Origin: Bimuria novae-zelandiae CBS 107.79
Lineage: Eukaryota; Ascomycota; Dothideomycetes; Pleosporales; Didymosphaeriaceae
DNA length: 64,000 nucleotides
Reading direction: 5' to 3'
Assembly: GCA_010015655.1 (NCBI GenBank)
Contig: ML976667.1
Coordinates: forward strand, 871,941 to 935,940
Shown: in pieces, positions 1 through 12,982 of the stretch
Position numbering within the stretch: position 1 is the first letter of the stretch
Layout of the letters: every line of letters starts with the position of its first letter
Program-made: the position numbers and the translations under genes
Notes under the pieces: model-generated
Seen by the model: only the letters and a program-made list of their open reading frames with translations
Told to the model about the DNA's origin: nothing
Databases searched by the model: none

Positions 1-3000
1 CAAACTTCTATAACAAGACTATCTACTTCGCCCATGGGAAGCGCAAATAGACTAAGATCTTTATTAAATTAGTAGAAGAGTTTGCTAGCACGGCTAAAGA
101 CATAGCAAATAACTATTTTGTTATATATACCACCCTAAAGGACACATTAGGAGGCCCACCCGGGACGCTACCTAAAGAATACTAGGGACAGTAAGAGAAA
201 GCCTTCTCTAAAGAAGCCGCGAGCATCCTTGCCAACCATAGCCCCTACGAGATAAAGATCGATATTAAGGAAGGTAAGAAAGTGCCTTTTAGACCACTCT
301 ATAGTCTATTAGAGTTAGAGTCGGCAGTTCTGCGCGACTATATCTAAAAGAACCTTAAATAGGGCTTTATTTAACTATTACGATTAAGCGCTAGGGCACT
401 AATCCTTTTCACAAAGAAAAAGGATAGAGGCCTCCGCCTCTACATCAACTACAGGGGACTAAATGCAGTTATAATAAAGAACTAATACCTACTTCCCTTA
501 ATATAGGAATCCCTTAACTAACTAGGGGATGCCTAGATCTACACTAAACTAGACCTAAGGGACGCCTACCACTGCGTCTAAATTAGGGCAGGAGATAAAT
601 GGAAGACGGCCTTTTAAATAAGATATAAATAGTACAAATACATAATAATGCCTTTTAGCTTAATAAACGCGCCTACGACCTTCTAAAGCTATATTAACAA
701 CACACTATTAGATCTTCTCGACATCTACTATATTATGTACCTCGACGATATCCTTATCTACTTTAAGACAAAGGAGGAACACATCCAGCACGTTTAAATA
801 GTGCTAGAACGCCTTATTAAACGCTAGCTATACGCCAAACTATCCAAATGCGAATTCCACACACGTAAGGTGGGATACCTAGGCTTTATAGCATCCTTAG
901 ACGGCGTAGAGATAGAGGAGGACCGCGTCGCCTCTATAAAAAATTAGCCTAAACTAAACTTAGTCTAAGTAGTTAGGATCTTCCTTAGCTTTGCTAACTA
1001 CTATTAAAGGTTTATAAAAGGATTCTCTCGAGTGGCGGCACCCCTTCACGCCCTAATAAAAAGGCTAGAGGGAGCCACTAAGGGCGAATAGTAATAGAGA
1101 CTTAAGGAATTAGTTATAATAAGCCTACTAAAGTAGGCTAAGGCCTCCTTCTACTAGCTAAAAGAGAGCTTTATACGAGGGCCCTTACTAGCCTACTTTA
1201 ACCCTAAAAGACCCTTAAGAGTGGAAACTAACGCTTTAGGTTTCGTAATCTTAGGTATTTTAAGCCAACCGTAACTAGACAAATATAGGAAGCTATAATA
1301 GCACCTAGTTACTTTTTATTCGCGCAAGATAAACCAGGCAAAACGAAACTATAACACGCATAATAGTAAGTTACTAGCAATTATTAAAGCTTTTAAGCAT
1401 TAGCAACACTACTTAAAGGGTGTTAGTAAGAAGGTTAAGCTTTTAACTAACTATGCTAACCTGCAAGGGTTCATGTCTATAAAAGTCCTAACTAGATAGT
1501 AGGCAAGGTGGGCCAAATAGCTCGCAACGTTTAATTTTAAAATTAAACACTATCTAGAAAGGATAAATCCCGCTAATAGACCATCGCGGAGACCCAACTA
1601 TAAGTTAGAGGAGAAAATAAGCTTAGGCAGGATAGGCAGTTCCTAGTAAAGACTTCTTAAGGCCCTACAGCACAAGTTATAGCTAAAAGGCAACGCTTTA
1701 GACAAAGCAGGCGTGGCAGGCAGCCCACAGCCACTAAAGCAGGCAAGAAGCCCTAGACTAGTGGTAGCGACGAGGATCGCTAGACCTAGAACGTTAGCGA
1801 CTAAGGAGGTAATAGTAAATAATTTAGTAAGCGCTTACCCTATAGTAGAGCTATTAAAGAGAAATAGCTAGGGGGACGAAACTATAGAACGAATCCTCTA
1901 GTACCTCTAAGGGCCAGAGATGGCAAAGCCGGAATGGCTAAAGCGCTAGATAATTAGACTGGCCAACCTATTACGGTACGAGAATAGGCTATACGTGCCA
2001 CCTTTAGCAAGGGTACACGTCCTTTAATAATACTATAATAACCCCCTCACGGGCTATTTTAGCTTTGCTAGAATCTTAGAGCTAGTGCTGCAAGAGTTCT
2101 AGTGGCCTAGTATCTAATAATACGTAAAGGACTACGTCTAGACCTGTTAAGCGTACTCTAGGGCGAAACCTATCTAACACGCAACGCACGGCTAACTTAA
2201 TAGCCTACTAGTCCTAAGGGGCATTTAGAAGGACATTACTATAAACATAATAATAGATCTACCTAAGAGTAAATCTAGAGCCTATCGTTATAATAGTATC
2301 CTAGTAATTATTAACTAGTTTTCTAAGATAGCACACTACATCCCCACGCGAAAGGACCTAAAGGCAGTAAAGCTAGCTAAGGTCTTTAAGAGAGAGGTTC
2401 TACGCCTACACGGCCCTCTAAAGTTAATAGTTATAGACAAAGGTAGCCTATTTATATTAGCTTATTAGAGCACCTTTACTTAATATTTAAGAACTAAGCG
2501 ACTCCTCTCTACTGCCTTCCACCCGTAGACAGATAGACAGACAGAATAATAGAACCAAACGCTTAAATAGTACCTTTAAGTATTCTATAACTACGAACAA
2601 TCTAATTAGGTAGACCTTCTATCTAAAGTAGAATATTCGTATAATAATAGCATCCACAGCTCTATAGGAGTGTCGCTATTTATTATAGTGTATAGCCTAA
2701 ATCTACTAATAGTAGGCCTGCCCCGAGAAGTACAGCTGCGCGGGTTAGTACCTATAGTAAGGGCTAGAGTAGTAGTTCTAGCCCAGACTAGGGCCTAAAT
2801 AACCTAAGCGATCCTTAGGGCACAGGCGTACTAGGCGACGTGGTATAATAGGAAGCATAAGGCCCAAACCTTTATAGTAAGAGACATGGTATATCTTAAC
2901 GCCCGCAACATACGGTTAACTAGGCCTAAGAAGAAACTTAACTATAAGTCCTAGGGTCCTTATAGGGTAAAACAATAAATTAGTTAATAGGCATATAAGC

Positions 3001-3600
3001 TAGAGCTGCTAAAGGACTTTAATATTTACCTAGTATTCTATGTATCTCTCCTAAACCAGGCAGCCCTAAAAGGACTACTATAACGAAAGTAAAGCCCGCC
3101 TAAGGTTATTATACTATAAGCAGGGGAGGATATATACCTAATTAAAGGAATTAGATCTAGGGTACTCCAGGACGGAGAATAGCTGTATAAAGTTAAGTAA
3201 AAAGGATACAATAGCAATAAGAACTAGTAGTTATCTATAGAGGAGATCTCTAAAAGGGCGATAAAGCAGTTCTTAAAGGGCTTAAACAAGAAGACTAAAG
3301 GTCGCCCTAGACAGGAGCCTAAGAGGCGGGGTCGCCCCCCTAGAGAAGGAGGAAGACAGCACTTAATAGTAATTAATAATAGATTACCCTAGAGAGTACA
3401 CTTTATAGGCTACGAAATACTAGAATGAATAAGGCAGAGGATTCTTAAATAGACTAAAGACTAGAACGAGCTATCTAGGCCTATTCACGCCTTTTGGGGC
3501 CTAACAGAGGCTTACAAGCCTATTTAGACCGTACCTAACGCGATTATAGCTAACTAAAACCTAACCAAAACTACCTAAGGGTATAGAACGTGAATAAAAT
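1..3600 (+). mobile_element. RIP-degraded Ty3/gypsy retrotransposon (pol, chromovirus type), 5' part outside the window
   Basis: A plus-strand pol frame is readable through dozens of stops, nearly all TAG where Gln is expected, with fewer TAA. The reverse transcriptase lies at about 230-1000, with the YLDDILIY catalytic box at 738-761. An RNase H-like stretch follows at about 1200-1500. The integrase lies at about 2030-2760, with a damaged zinc-binding part and DDE-type core blocks (IIIDLPKS near 2255, VIDKGS near 2435). A basic GRPRQEPKRRGRPPREGG-like tail and a chromodomain-like block sit at about 3130-3320. In known families this order, RT-RNase H-integrase-chromodomain, is that of chromoviral Ty3/gypsy elements. 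CpA is strongly depleted and TpA enriched, so the copy is dead. The window opens inside pol. No LTR pair can be delimited, so the right edge is approximate. Confidence 0.88.
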
Positions 3601-5170
3601 CCAGACACCGTTAATAAGGGCAGGAATCCCTAAATCGTACTAAATAACCCTCTTAATTAGTTAGGCGCTTAGACTTGTAGGCTTGCTAAAAAGTCTCCTA
3701 ACCGCCCTTACTCTTAATCTTCTTCTTTACTTCCTCCGCAAGGAAGTCCAGCGTGGCTAAAACACTAGCCTTAAACGCCGACTACCCTAAATTAGCATTA
3801 ATAACCTAGGATTAGGGTTAAGGACCTTTACTAACTTAGGAGCAACCTTTTTGCGCCTAGAGGTAAAAGCACTAGTAGTAACTAAGAAGGTTAAACTACC
3901 CCCCTCTATAGTAGAAGCTTTCCTCTTCCACTTCTCCTTAATAGAGAGGCCTACCACCAGAATAATCTCCTTAGGAGGCTAGGTGTTATAACCTAAGTAG
4001 TAGGGGGTTAACGGGTTTCCGCAGAATTTAGATCTAGTGGCCCTATACGACTTAGTCCAGATAACCCTTAACTACACTAAATAACACTTATATAATAATA
4101 TTGCTCTATTTTATCTCTAGTACCTGCGTAGTAGCCTTTACTAATGCCTTATTTAATCTAGAAAAGTTAATCTCGTCGCATGTATATGTATTAATTTGGC
4201 TTAAGCGTAGCATAAGGGTAATTAGGGCACTTAACACGTTCTCTAAGTTGTCTTTAGGTATCTGCTACTAATTAGCCTCGAAACCCCTATATAACCCTCG
4301 AAGCGCCGACTTACCTGCTAATAATCCTTACTACCACTATAGCAGGCATCGCAACGGCAGATTAAATCGTAGTCCTCTAAATCTATTAGGCCAAGATTAA
4401 TATACACTACCCTAGACTAGACACGACGCATCTCCTTAACCTAAAACTAGTAGAGTTTTATCTTCTTATAATTAGACTACTTAAGGCTATTTAGGATAAT
4501 AGGAAGGTAGGTATAGTATAGGTTAATAGTACTAACTGCGCTCGTACGCGCCTTATTAACTAGGGCCTTAAAAATAGCATTCGCGGTACTTATGGTGCTA
4601 AATAGCGTAGGTATATCTAGACAAAGTCCGAAGGTTACTAAAGAGGGCGGTAGAGAAGTAATAAGTACGGGGACGACTCGATAGGCCTACACCAGGTTAG
4701 TCTACCTTCACGATCCCCAAATTTGGAGCGGCTGGGTACCGAAATAGGGGGCATCTAGGGTCAGGCACCCTAGACTGCCATAGATCGGCCAGGTCGTACT
4801 TACGGGTTAGGGAGCCTCCAGGATAAGGTAAGCCGCCAAGTAAAGAGTAAGAACAAGAGTTTCAGGCCTTAGTATAAGCCTAAGATTTAGCTTACGTTAT
4901 TAGCTTACGTAATACGCGAGGCCTAATTAGGCTAGTTATTACGTGCTTATTCTCGCGGTCGAGACCCTTAAAGAAAAGAGCCTTTGTCACGAGTCGTAGG
5001 TCGAGGGCCCTCGACGGCCCTAGTCCGCTCTAGACCAGCGCTATCCAGGCCTTCCGCCTATCTACTTCCCTCGCCGCAGCCCTTCTCTTCCCTCTCTAAG
5101 GGATCGCCTTAGTACTGTGGATAGACTGAGTCGCCCGTAGTCAGGGCGCTTTTTACAGCTACTTAGTATA
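3601..5170 (-). repeat. Degenerate repeat with broken minus-strand coding traces
   Basis: RIP-type sequence continues past the pol frame but the coding bias switches to the minus strand. Between about 3700 and 4660 a minus-strand frame with TAG stops reads fragments such as VVYINLGLIDLEDYDLICRC followed by a second Cys pair. I do not recognise the family. The part at about 4690-5160 is less mutated and more GC-balanced and holds a perfect 16-bp palindrome at 5000-5015. It could be an LTR or the edge of another element, but no direct repeat partner was found in the window. Confidence 0.45.
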
Positions 5171-6238
5171 TTAAAAAGCTCTATTAACGTTCTAAAATAG
5201 TATTAAATAATAAGAAGATCTTTATAAACGCCTTTAATAATAAGGTTATTAAGTAATTCAAAATTATAATAATAATAAATAATTATAATTCTTATAAAAG
5301 CACGATTAATTAATTTAATAACTATAAAAGCTACTATTTTATTTCGTAGGCTAAATAGTGTATTTAGCGGCTTTTACTTTACTTTTTACTTAATTTGGCA
5401 CTAAATAATGCCTATAGACTTGTCCGATTACATGGCACTTTGCACTAAACTCAAAGTGTAAAGGTGGCTGGGCAATCCTACGCCAAGAAAAGGACTTCGA
5501 TAGCAGGAACACAGAACACGAACATCATCAATCAATCATCACATCCATCAAATTCTCATCATTGCATTATCTCAAAGTGACAGAACACTATCAAATCTGA
5601 CAAGACTATTATTATACTTATTTTAGCTATTAGTAAAAATAGTAAATTATAAAGACTTTATATATATTTTAATTAAGTAGCTTTTTAAGCGCGGAGGTTA
5701 GCTTTATAATAGTAGTAATAAACGTTAGCACGTAGACGATATCGTTAGCGACACTGGCAGCTCCCACACGTCTACAAGGCTGTTTGCAGAGGCGAAGACT
5801 TGTGTATCCAGTGCGACGTCTGGGCGTAAAAAGCACAACTCACGGCCTCCACGGCAGCCTCTTGCAATAACTTCTAGCAATCGTAAAGCTCCTCTACGTA
5901 CTCCGCGCAGTACTTTTGGCTATAAGGCGTGTAGGCTACCTTTATATAAGCTAGAGAAGTGTCTTAAGTATTAGCAAAAGTACCTATAGCGCTATTAAAT
6001 ACTTATATTAAAAGATACTTCTTAAAGCTTAATTATTAAGTAGTTTTATTAAAAAAAACTATAAGAAATTAAGTCTTTATATAAATTTATATATAAATTT
6101 AATCTCCTTTAATATTCGTCAGAAGTTAGAGCAAAACTCTAATTAGCTATTTTAATATGGCCCGTGTACGGCAGATTTTGGCCATGCGGGGGATATGCAT
6201 ATATCAAAGTGGTAGCTTCGCAGGTCTAGCATATGTCC
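5171..6238. other. AT-rich, gene-free flank with repeat relics
   Basis: Very AT-rich DNA with many TA/TAA runs at 5171-5400 and 5590-6130. It is interrupted by two more balanced pieces, 5400-5590 (containing CATCATCAATCAATCATCAC-like simple sequence) and 5740-5960. No intact frame is visible. The last roughly 110 bp before 6239 regain normal composition and should contain the 3' end of the CoA-transferase transcript. Confidence 0.5.
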
Positions 6239-7935
6239 CTAGTCCTCCATACTCTTTAGATCTTTCGCAACAGTAAACTTGGCCTCAGTCTTGCTCTTCA
6301 CGTCCTCTACGCTAACACCATTGGCCAGCTCCGTCAGTGTCAATCCACCTCTCTGCCTGTCTACTTCGAACACACACATATCCGTGATGATGGTGCAGAC
6401 GCATTTCGCACCTGTGAGAGGCAGTTTGCATTCCTCCACGATCTTACTGCTGCCGTCCTTCGCGACGTGCTCGGTAGCCACCACCACCTTCGTAGCATCT
6501 GGGTTACCCACAAGGTCCATGGCGCCACCCATACCCTTGAAGACTTTGCCGGGTATCATGTAATTCGCAAGATCACCAGATGCGCTTACCTGCAGGGCAC
6601 CGAGGATAGATACGTCGACGTGACCACCGCGGATCATCCCGAACGACTCGGCGCTGTCAAATGTAGAGGCTCCGGGAAGGAGTGTAACAGTTTGCTTGCC
6701 AGCATTGATTATGTCGGGGTCGACTTCATCTTCCGTCGGATGCGGGCCCATGCCAAGGATACCATTCTCACTTTGCAACCAGACCTTTGTGCCATCAGGA
6801 ACGAAAGTTGCTGCCATGGTGGGAATGCCCACACCGAGATTCACGTAATATCCATGCTTGAGCTCTTTCGCGGCGCGTTTTGCGATCCGATCTCGGCGCA
6901 AAGCATCTTCGCTTTGTTTCGAAGGCTTGCCGTCGTCTTTCGGATCGCGGAGTTTCTTAATCTCGATGGTCTTCGGTGCAGTCGCTGGAACAATGCGGTT
7001 GACAAAAATGCCGGGTAGGTGAATGTCGTTCGGGCTGAGCGATCCGACGGGTACGATTTCGTCAGCCTCGACGATGGTAAGACGTGCGGCTTTGGCCATA
7101 ATAGGACCGAAAGCTTTCGTCGTATACCTGCCTATTTCAGCGTGAAAATTGTAACACAAGTGCTTTTTGCATACCTGAAGACACAATTACCTTCCTCATC
7201 AGCCTTCCACGCTCTCAATATGGCAACGTCACCAGCAAGTGCAGTCTCCATCAAATACTTCCGACCGTTGAATTCGCGAACTTCGCGTGGTGTACCGTAG
7301 CCGATGACTTTGCCTTCCTTGTCGTGTTGTGCTGGGATCTTTCCGTCTTGCAGAAGTGTGTTGACAGCGGTAGGAGTGTAGAAGGCGGGGATGCCTGCAC
7401 CCGCAGCTCGTATCCTCTCTGCTAATGTACCCTGGGGACATAGCTCTATCGTGATGCCGCCAGAAAGATATTGCTTCTCCAACGTTTTATTGTTCCCTAG
7501 AAAGCTGATGATGAGCTTGTTGACCTGACCTGATTTTGTGATCAGAGCCAGTCCGCCCACATCGTCAATGCCAGCATTGTTCGATACAGCGGTGAGCGAG
7601 TGGAGTGATTTCGCGCCGCGGTTCTTTATCGCGCGAATAAGAGTTTCTGCGACGCCACATAGTCCGAAGCCGGCGCTGAGCACAGTTGACCCTGACTGGA
7701 TGTCTGAGACGGCTTCGTCGGCCGAGCTGAAAAGCTTCGAACGAGAACGGTCGATGGTTGGTTCGCGGCTTGCAGGAATTGTCTTGAACCTCCGCTGAGA
7801 AACGAGTCTCCATCTGCTATCTACGGTTCGTGCAGCGCGTAGCTGTGTGGGTATTGGCCGATTCGCGCATATTCGCGTGGGCAGTGTGAGCAGTAAGCGG
7901 GACGAGGTCGGTAACGCATCCATCGTGTATAACAA
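6239..7935 (-). CDS. Succinyl-CoA:3-ketoacid (3-oxoacid) CoA-transferase, mitochondrial
   Basis: The predicted enzyme transfers CoA between succinyl-CoA and acetoacetate or another short acid in the mitochondrial matrix. The model has two exons, 7935-7175 and 7127-6239, with a 47-nt intron 7174-7128 (GTATGC...GGCAG, CTGA branch). Together they encode 549 residues, close to the 520-540 usual for the family. Residues 1-55 are Arg-rich and lack acids until about 39, like a mitochondrial presequence. The alpha half carries the glycine-rich signature GFGLCG at about 89-94. The beta half carries [11 protein letters not shown] with the catalytic Glu at about residue 374. Both halves are on one chain, as in eukaryotic SCOT. 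The start is the first ATG; a second Met lies at codon 5. The stop lies about 110 bp from RIP-mutated DNA, yet the gene itself shows no RIP damage. Confidence 0.93.
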
Positions 7936-8312
7936 GCAATAGAGCGAGGGAACGCTTCAATTGCATGGGCGGCACATATATCGTAACGGAAATGACTTCG
8001 GCAGCAACCGGTATCGGATATTGATGTCCCTGGCTTTGGAGAAAGATGCGCGGACCTGGAACCGCGGCCGAGGGTGCGGCGCAATGACGGAGCCAAAAAT
8101 ATCTCCGAGTGGGACTTGCTTTGCCGAAGATTCCCCACCCAGCTGGGAGTTTTTTTTTGACTCGCGAACTCAGTCAAAGCTGATGTATTTGCGCCAGTGC
8201 GCAGCGCTACAATGGTCCTTCCTGTCCTAATGGCTATCGACAACTCTTCGACACCGTTTTGATGGCTGGACTAGGCAAGGCCGGTACTGCTGCGACGCTT
8301 CGATCTCACTGT
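7936..8312. promoter_or_regulatory. Intergenic: CoA-transferase 5' flank and regulator 3' flank
   Basis: These 377 bp separate two same-strand genes. They must hold the CoA-transferase promoter and the terminator region of the Zn2Cys6 gene. A T9 tract lies near 8150-8160. Short open frames here have no coding character. Confidence 0.4.
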
Positions 8313-10583
8313 TCAAAATCCTGGATCTATGAAACTGTTCCAATCCATCCACATGAAAGAATTTGGATCCTGCATCGGTATGTCCAGGAGCGACGAATTG
8401 AAGTCGCCAACATTCATCACAGTTTCGATAATCTCATTGCCAGACATGGCGGAGAATTGAAGTGGTTCTGACCAAGAGCTGGAGTGCGGGTACTGTGGCT
8501 GGGTCGATTGCTGTAAAAGATCTGCGGCGGGCGCAAACAATGAACTTGTCGGAGCCTGAGCTTGAGAGACATAGTTGTGCGAGGTAGGCTGTTGTACAGA
8601 CGGAGGCAGTTCCGGTGCCCATTTGATAAGCTCACGCAGCGACTTTCCGTAGATGACAGAAGCTCCGTTTCTGTGGCTCGGCGTACTTCCGATACGTTCA
8701 AGTACTGTGGCGGTTTCTTCAATCAGATTGCGAACGCTCGGTGCCAAATTGTAGCTTCCGTAAGGAGACGGTGCACTCAATGTCAGCGCAACACAGGCGG
8801 CAAAGCAGATCATAGTCACCGTGTTATTTGGCATTGACTTCAAACGTACCTCCCCTTGAATCGCTACACGCATGACATTCAAGGCAGCAGACAACGTGGA
8901 CCCACGAAGTAAGCGTTTTACCTCGAGCGGTGCAGTCGGGTGATTGATAACATGGCTGTACGCCGAAAGTCGCGTGTGTGGTAACAGAATTTCAACATAA
9001 GGTGGCAGAATCTTTTGTTCGCCTTCGCCGATGGTGTGGGTCCATTTCGCGATCCATGTGTTGAAAAAGCCTTCGATAGTTGATTCGATATCCTCGGCGG
9101 CTTTTGACCCGATATCCGTGGCCTGGTAAGAGTCGCATTTGGAACGGACAGCTCTGAAAAGATCATCGAGGTCCCGCCTTAATACAGCCATGGATACCAG
9201 TGGGCCGTCCTGTGGATCCGGGGTCGTGTCGATATGCCAAACATCGCAATAGGTGATCAACGGTGTTACAGTAGCACAGAAAGCACGGCCACGAGCCAGG
9301 CCTATGCCGCGATCTAACACAAAGAGGGCTATCCAGGCCCTCTCTCTTCTTCGGAGCATCTGTTTTCCGAACTCTGATGTGACTTCCACATCTTCGAAAC
9401 CATCCATTGTCAAAGCTTTCCTTGCGTCGAGGCAATGGCCCTTGGGGACTCGCTTGAGTATCTCTTGACCAAAAGACGGCGACGGAACGATAATCTTGTT
9501 GAGCGACAAGTCCAAAGCGATGCTCAGTGCGATGGACATGTATAACCCTGTATCGTCATCTCCAGCATTCATTCCAGGATGCATCCATGGCACGTTGACC
9601 ATGAACGCAATGACGATTTCAACAGAACGGAATCTTCTTGCAATCACCTGCTCAGCCATGAACTTCCTATGCACCAGCAGACGTTTGCACATGGCAGCAG
9701 CTGATGGTAAGAACAAGGATGAAGCTGCCAAAAGCGAGGTTAAAAGGAACGCTGATTGCCTGCGGCAAAAATCCAGAGTGTGGGTGGCTTTATCCGTACC
9801 CCATCGTGTATGGGCTAGCTTTTCATGGTAGCTGACGAACAGATATCAGCCTCTCTTCTTTAATGCGGGCTCTAGGCTAGGATCTTGACGAATAGTAATA
9901 CAAATGAGCTAAACTCACAAAGATAGGAGGAGTTCTGCTTCCACTTCGGTCACCAATCCCAGATCAATTGGATCATAACTGGGGCCGAGGTCAAGGCTAG
10001 CCTTGATAGGAAGAAAGAATCGGTGGACATCTGATTGCTGATCCACATCACTGCCTACGAGCGATGTAGACGGGGTAAATGGGTTGTCACTGGATTTTGA
10101 TGAAGTTAAGCGTAAATCCGATGCGCGTGCAAGTAGTTGGAGTGGGTTTTCAGCGTCATCCAGAGCCTGCTGATCATCGGTGACGTGCGCCACTCCGTCT
10201 GATGGTGCAGGAATACTGTTGGAAGGGCTACTTGTTGAAGATGCACGACTCCCCCTTGCTTCAAGGAGAATCTGCTGCAAGTGTTCCACAGTATTCTCGC
10301 TCGAGCCCGGGTCTGATTTGGACTTTTTGATCGCTTCTTCGATTTGGTGGAGAGCCTTATCAAGCCCGGTCCGCTTGCTAGAAAGGAAGGGTCAGGTCAC
10401 GCCATGATCGAAGTAGCGTACTTACTTCCTTACTCCTTTTTGCCTTCCAATATGAAACCCACCTGGTATTACGCACTCAGATCCCGAATTGAGGCATTTT
10501 TCGCAGATGTTGGCTCCAAGGTCTCTCTTGCACCGGATCTTACTCCGTCGGCAGGCTAAACAGGCAGCCTGCTTGGTTGCCAT
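8313..10583 (-). CDS. Zn2Cys6 fungal transcription factor with fungal-specific middle homology region
   Basis: Nuclear DNA-binding regulator. The model has three exons, 10583-10426, 10377-9919 and 9831-8313, with introns of 48 nt (GTAAGT...CTAG) and 87 nt (GTGAGT...CAG), giving 711 residues in one frame. Exon 1 encodes the binuclear zinc cluster C8-x2-C11-x6-C18-x8-C27-x2-C30-x6-C37 with the basic stretch RRSKIRCK between Cys11 and Cys18. Exon 2 is a Ser/Asp-rich linker with a short dimerisation-like segment (about residues 56-90). Exon 3 opens with FYHEKLAHTRWGTDKATHTL and continues with FLPSAAAMCKR and MVNVPWMHPG, blocks typical of the fungal_trans domain. The C terminus is Gln/Ser-rich and probably activating. 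The target pathway cannot be read from sequence. The overall layout recalls PrtT-like regulators, but this is only a resemblance. Transposon E1 begins 320 bp upstream of the start codon. Confidence 0.9.
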
Positions 10584-10903
10584 AATTAAGCTGTTTTGAT
10601 CTCAACAAGTCTTGTTTCATGAAGCACCGTGATGCTGCAACATCGCATATTTGAGAAGACTCGGGATCAAGCTGTTGAAGGGCGAGTGCGCACAGGCCCG
10701 GTAGCTCGAACGTGTGTGCCGTATTCAACTGCGCGCTCAGCTACAGCGTCATCGATCAGCAAGAGGCTTGCGCTGATGGGAAAGAGTCACAAACACGTAG
10801 CAGCGTGAGTCGTGGACGTCCGGGGAGGTTGAGAGTATGTGAGAGTCGGTCCTCACTGAGTGATCAGTCGAAGCGATTGTTGGTGAGCCGTACTATTCCT
10901 TTA
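10584..10903. promoter_or_regulatory. Remaining promoter of the Zn2Cys6 gene, truncated by transposon E1
   Basis: 320 bp of normal-composition DNA lie between the regulator start codon and the left end of E1. This is all the native upstream sequence left next to the gene. No TATA or other box could be assigned with confidence. Confidence 0.45.
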
Positions 10904-12982
10904 CCGTATCCGTGCGCGTGATGCGCGGATTCGCGTAATGCACGGGCAACACCATAAACGCTCTATTAAAAATAAAGCTATAAAACTACTTACGGTTAAT
11001 ATTATTATAATATTTTTTATAGTGTAGTAAGTTAATAGCTACGATTTATTTATTTATTTATACTATTTAAATCTATTTAGAAGCTTAGTGTTGTGATAGT
11101 TACGTATAGATTTAGTCGGGGTAGCAAATGCGTCCTTTAAGGCCTCTCTAATATTTATAGCATTAATAACACGTTTCTAACGCTTTCTGCTTTATAGAAA
11201 TAGCTAAGAGGCCTTTCTCATACCCTTTTAGGATAATTATAGAGCTTTTTCTATGTTGCGGGTAGACTTTTAGGTAGCGTGCTAAGCTACCTTTTAGCTT
11301 TCTCTTTCTTTTTTACCTTCTTAGCTGCCTCTCGCGTAGCACGTTTTTCCTATTAAATTTTCTCTTTATATAACTTAGCTACCTTTTTTAGCTTCTACTA
11401 TTTTTACTTTTTAAAGCTATTACTACTTATCTTTTTACTTTTTAATAAATTAATAAATACGTGCCTTCCTTACTTTTCTTAATAACTATAGGACTGCTCT
11501 ACTATAATACTTTTAATACTACTAAAGATTTAGAGTTTTGCCTTTTTTAATACTTTTATTTTATTAATAGCGCTTACTTTAGTCTATTATTATTATACTA
11601 GAGCAGCTTATTTTTCACATAAAGGTAGTAAAGTAACTAGTAAAGCTTTTATATATTTTACTACTTTAATCCTTAACTATAGAACGTATAAGCCTATTTA
11701 TTTTTTTGTTATAATTACTAAGCCCTAATAACGAACTATCGCCTAATTCTTAATTATAAATAAATTTATTAAGGATAGGATTAGGAATAAGTAGTAATAT
11801 ACTTATTACTTTAAAAAAGGTAAGGATAGTTAATTGCTTAAAAAAAGCTTTTTATGTATTTTAAAATAAAGGGAAGAAGTTGTCTATTATAATAAAAGCT
11901 ATGCTCTAGCTTTTAAAACGGTGTTATAATAGCTTTACTAAGTAGGCTATTAATAAAGGCTTAAATATTATAACGTTAAGTAGCTAAACCGTATAAATTA
12001 AATAAATAGATAAAATAGCAAGCAGGATCCTATTTTAATTATAATAATTAATAAAATTTATAGTAATATAAGATCTATAGCGATCTATAATTAAAATTTA
12101 ATATAATTATTAACTCTTCTCTTTTATATAGTAATTAAACACCTATTTAAGCTAGGCAAGCCTAATATTGCTATTTATTTAGCTAAAAGGTAATAAGGTA
12201 ATAAAGACTTTGTATTCTCTTATGTTAATATCCTCTACCTAGCTTAATTAGATACCCTTATTAGCAGCCTTATAAATAAGGATTAGTGGCAAAGCTAATC
12301 TATTAGCGTAAATATATACTAGGAGCGTAATATATGCGCGATTACTATTTTAAAGTAATATCTTAACTTCTTTCTTCTTTTATATTTATTTGCTAAATAT
12401 CCTCTTTAATTTACTAATAATACTAATTAGGCAGCCTTTTTTTATCTATATTATAGATATAATAAGGATCTATACGATATTAATCTTGCTATATAAAAAG
12501 TAGTTATAAAAGTAATATTTATCTACTAAATTAGCGTTATAGCGATTACTATCTATAGTAACTATCTATTATAAGATTAGATAAATACTATATTAGTTAA
12601 TAAAGCAAGTAACCTAGCTCTCGCTAACTAGCTCTTTTACTATTATAAAGGTAAAATTCTATATTATCTCTCTTATAGGAGGTGTATATTTCTTTGTAAG
12701 TCCTTTAATATATCGTATAAGCTCCTACTTTTGCTATAAGGTAAGCTTTTACTAGCTAGAGTTTTTAACTTATATAAGACGCGTTATTCCCTAATGCCTT
12801 TAAATTAATATAGACTATATAATACTATATTTAGTAGTAGTTTTTATGTATAAGAAAGTTTCACCTAGCTTTAGTAATTTAATATTATTAAAATTAGCTT
12901 AATTAGATTTATATTAATAGAGTTGTCGCGTATTAAAAGTAGGGTGTTTTAGTGTTCCCCGGGCACACGCGCACGGACACGG
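10904..12982 (-). mobile_element. E1: pogo/Fot1-like DNA transposon, heavily RIP-mutated
   Basis: A 2079-bp AT-rich element is bounded by inverted termini CCGTATCCGTGCGCGTG (10904-10920) and its near-exact complement (12966-12982, one transition). It is flanked on both sides by TA (10902-10903 and 12983-12984), the target duplication of Tc1/mariner/pogo elements. On the minus strand a ruined DDE_1 transposase can be followed. The first Asp block reads YNIDKK near 12450-12475 and the second block reads LIIDRYRS near 12080. Both are recognisable only by comparison with E2 and E3. Stops are dense, so it is non-functional. It is the most decayed of the three pogo-like copies. Confidence 0.82.
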
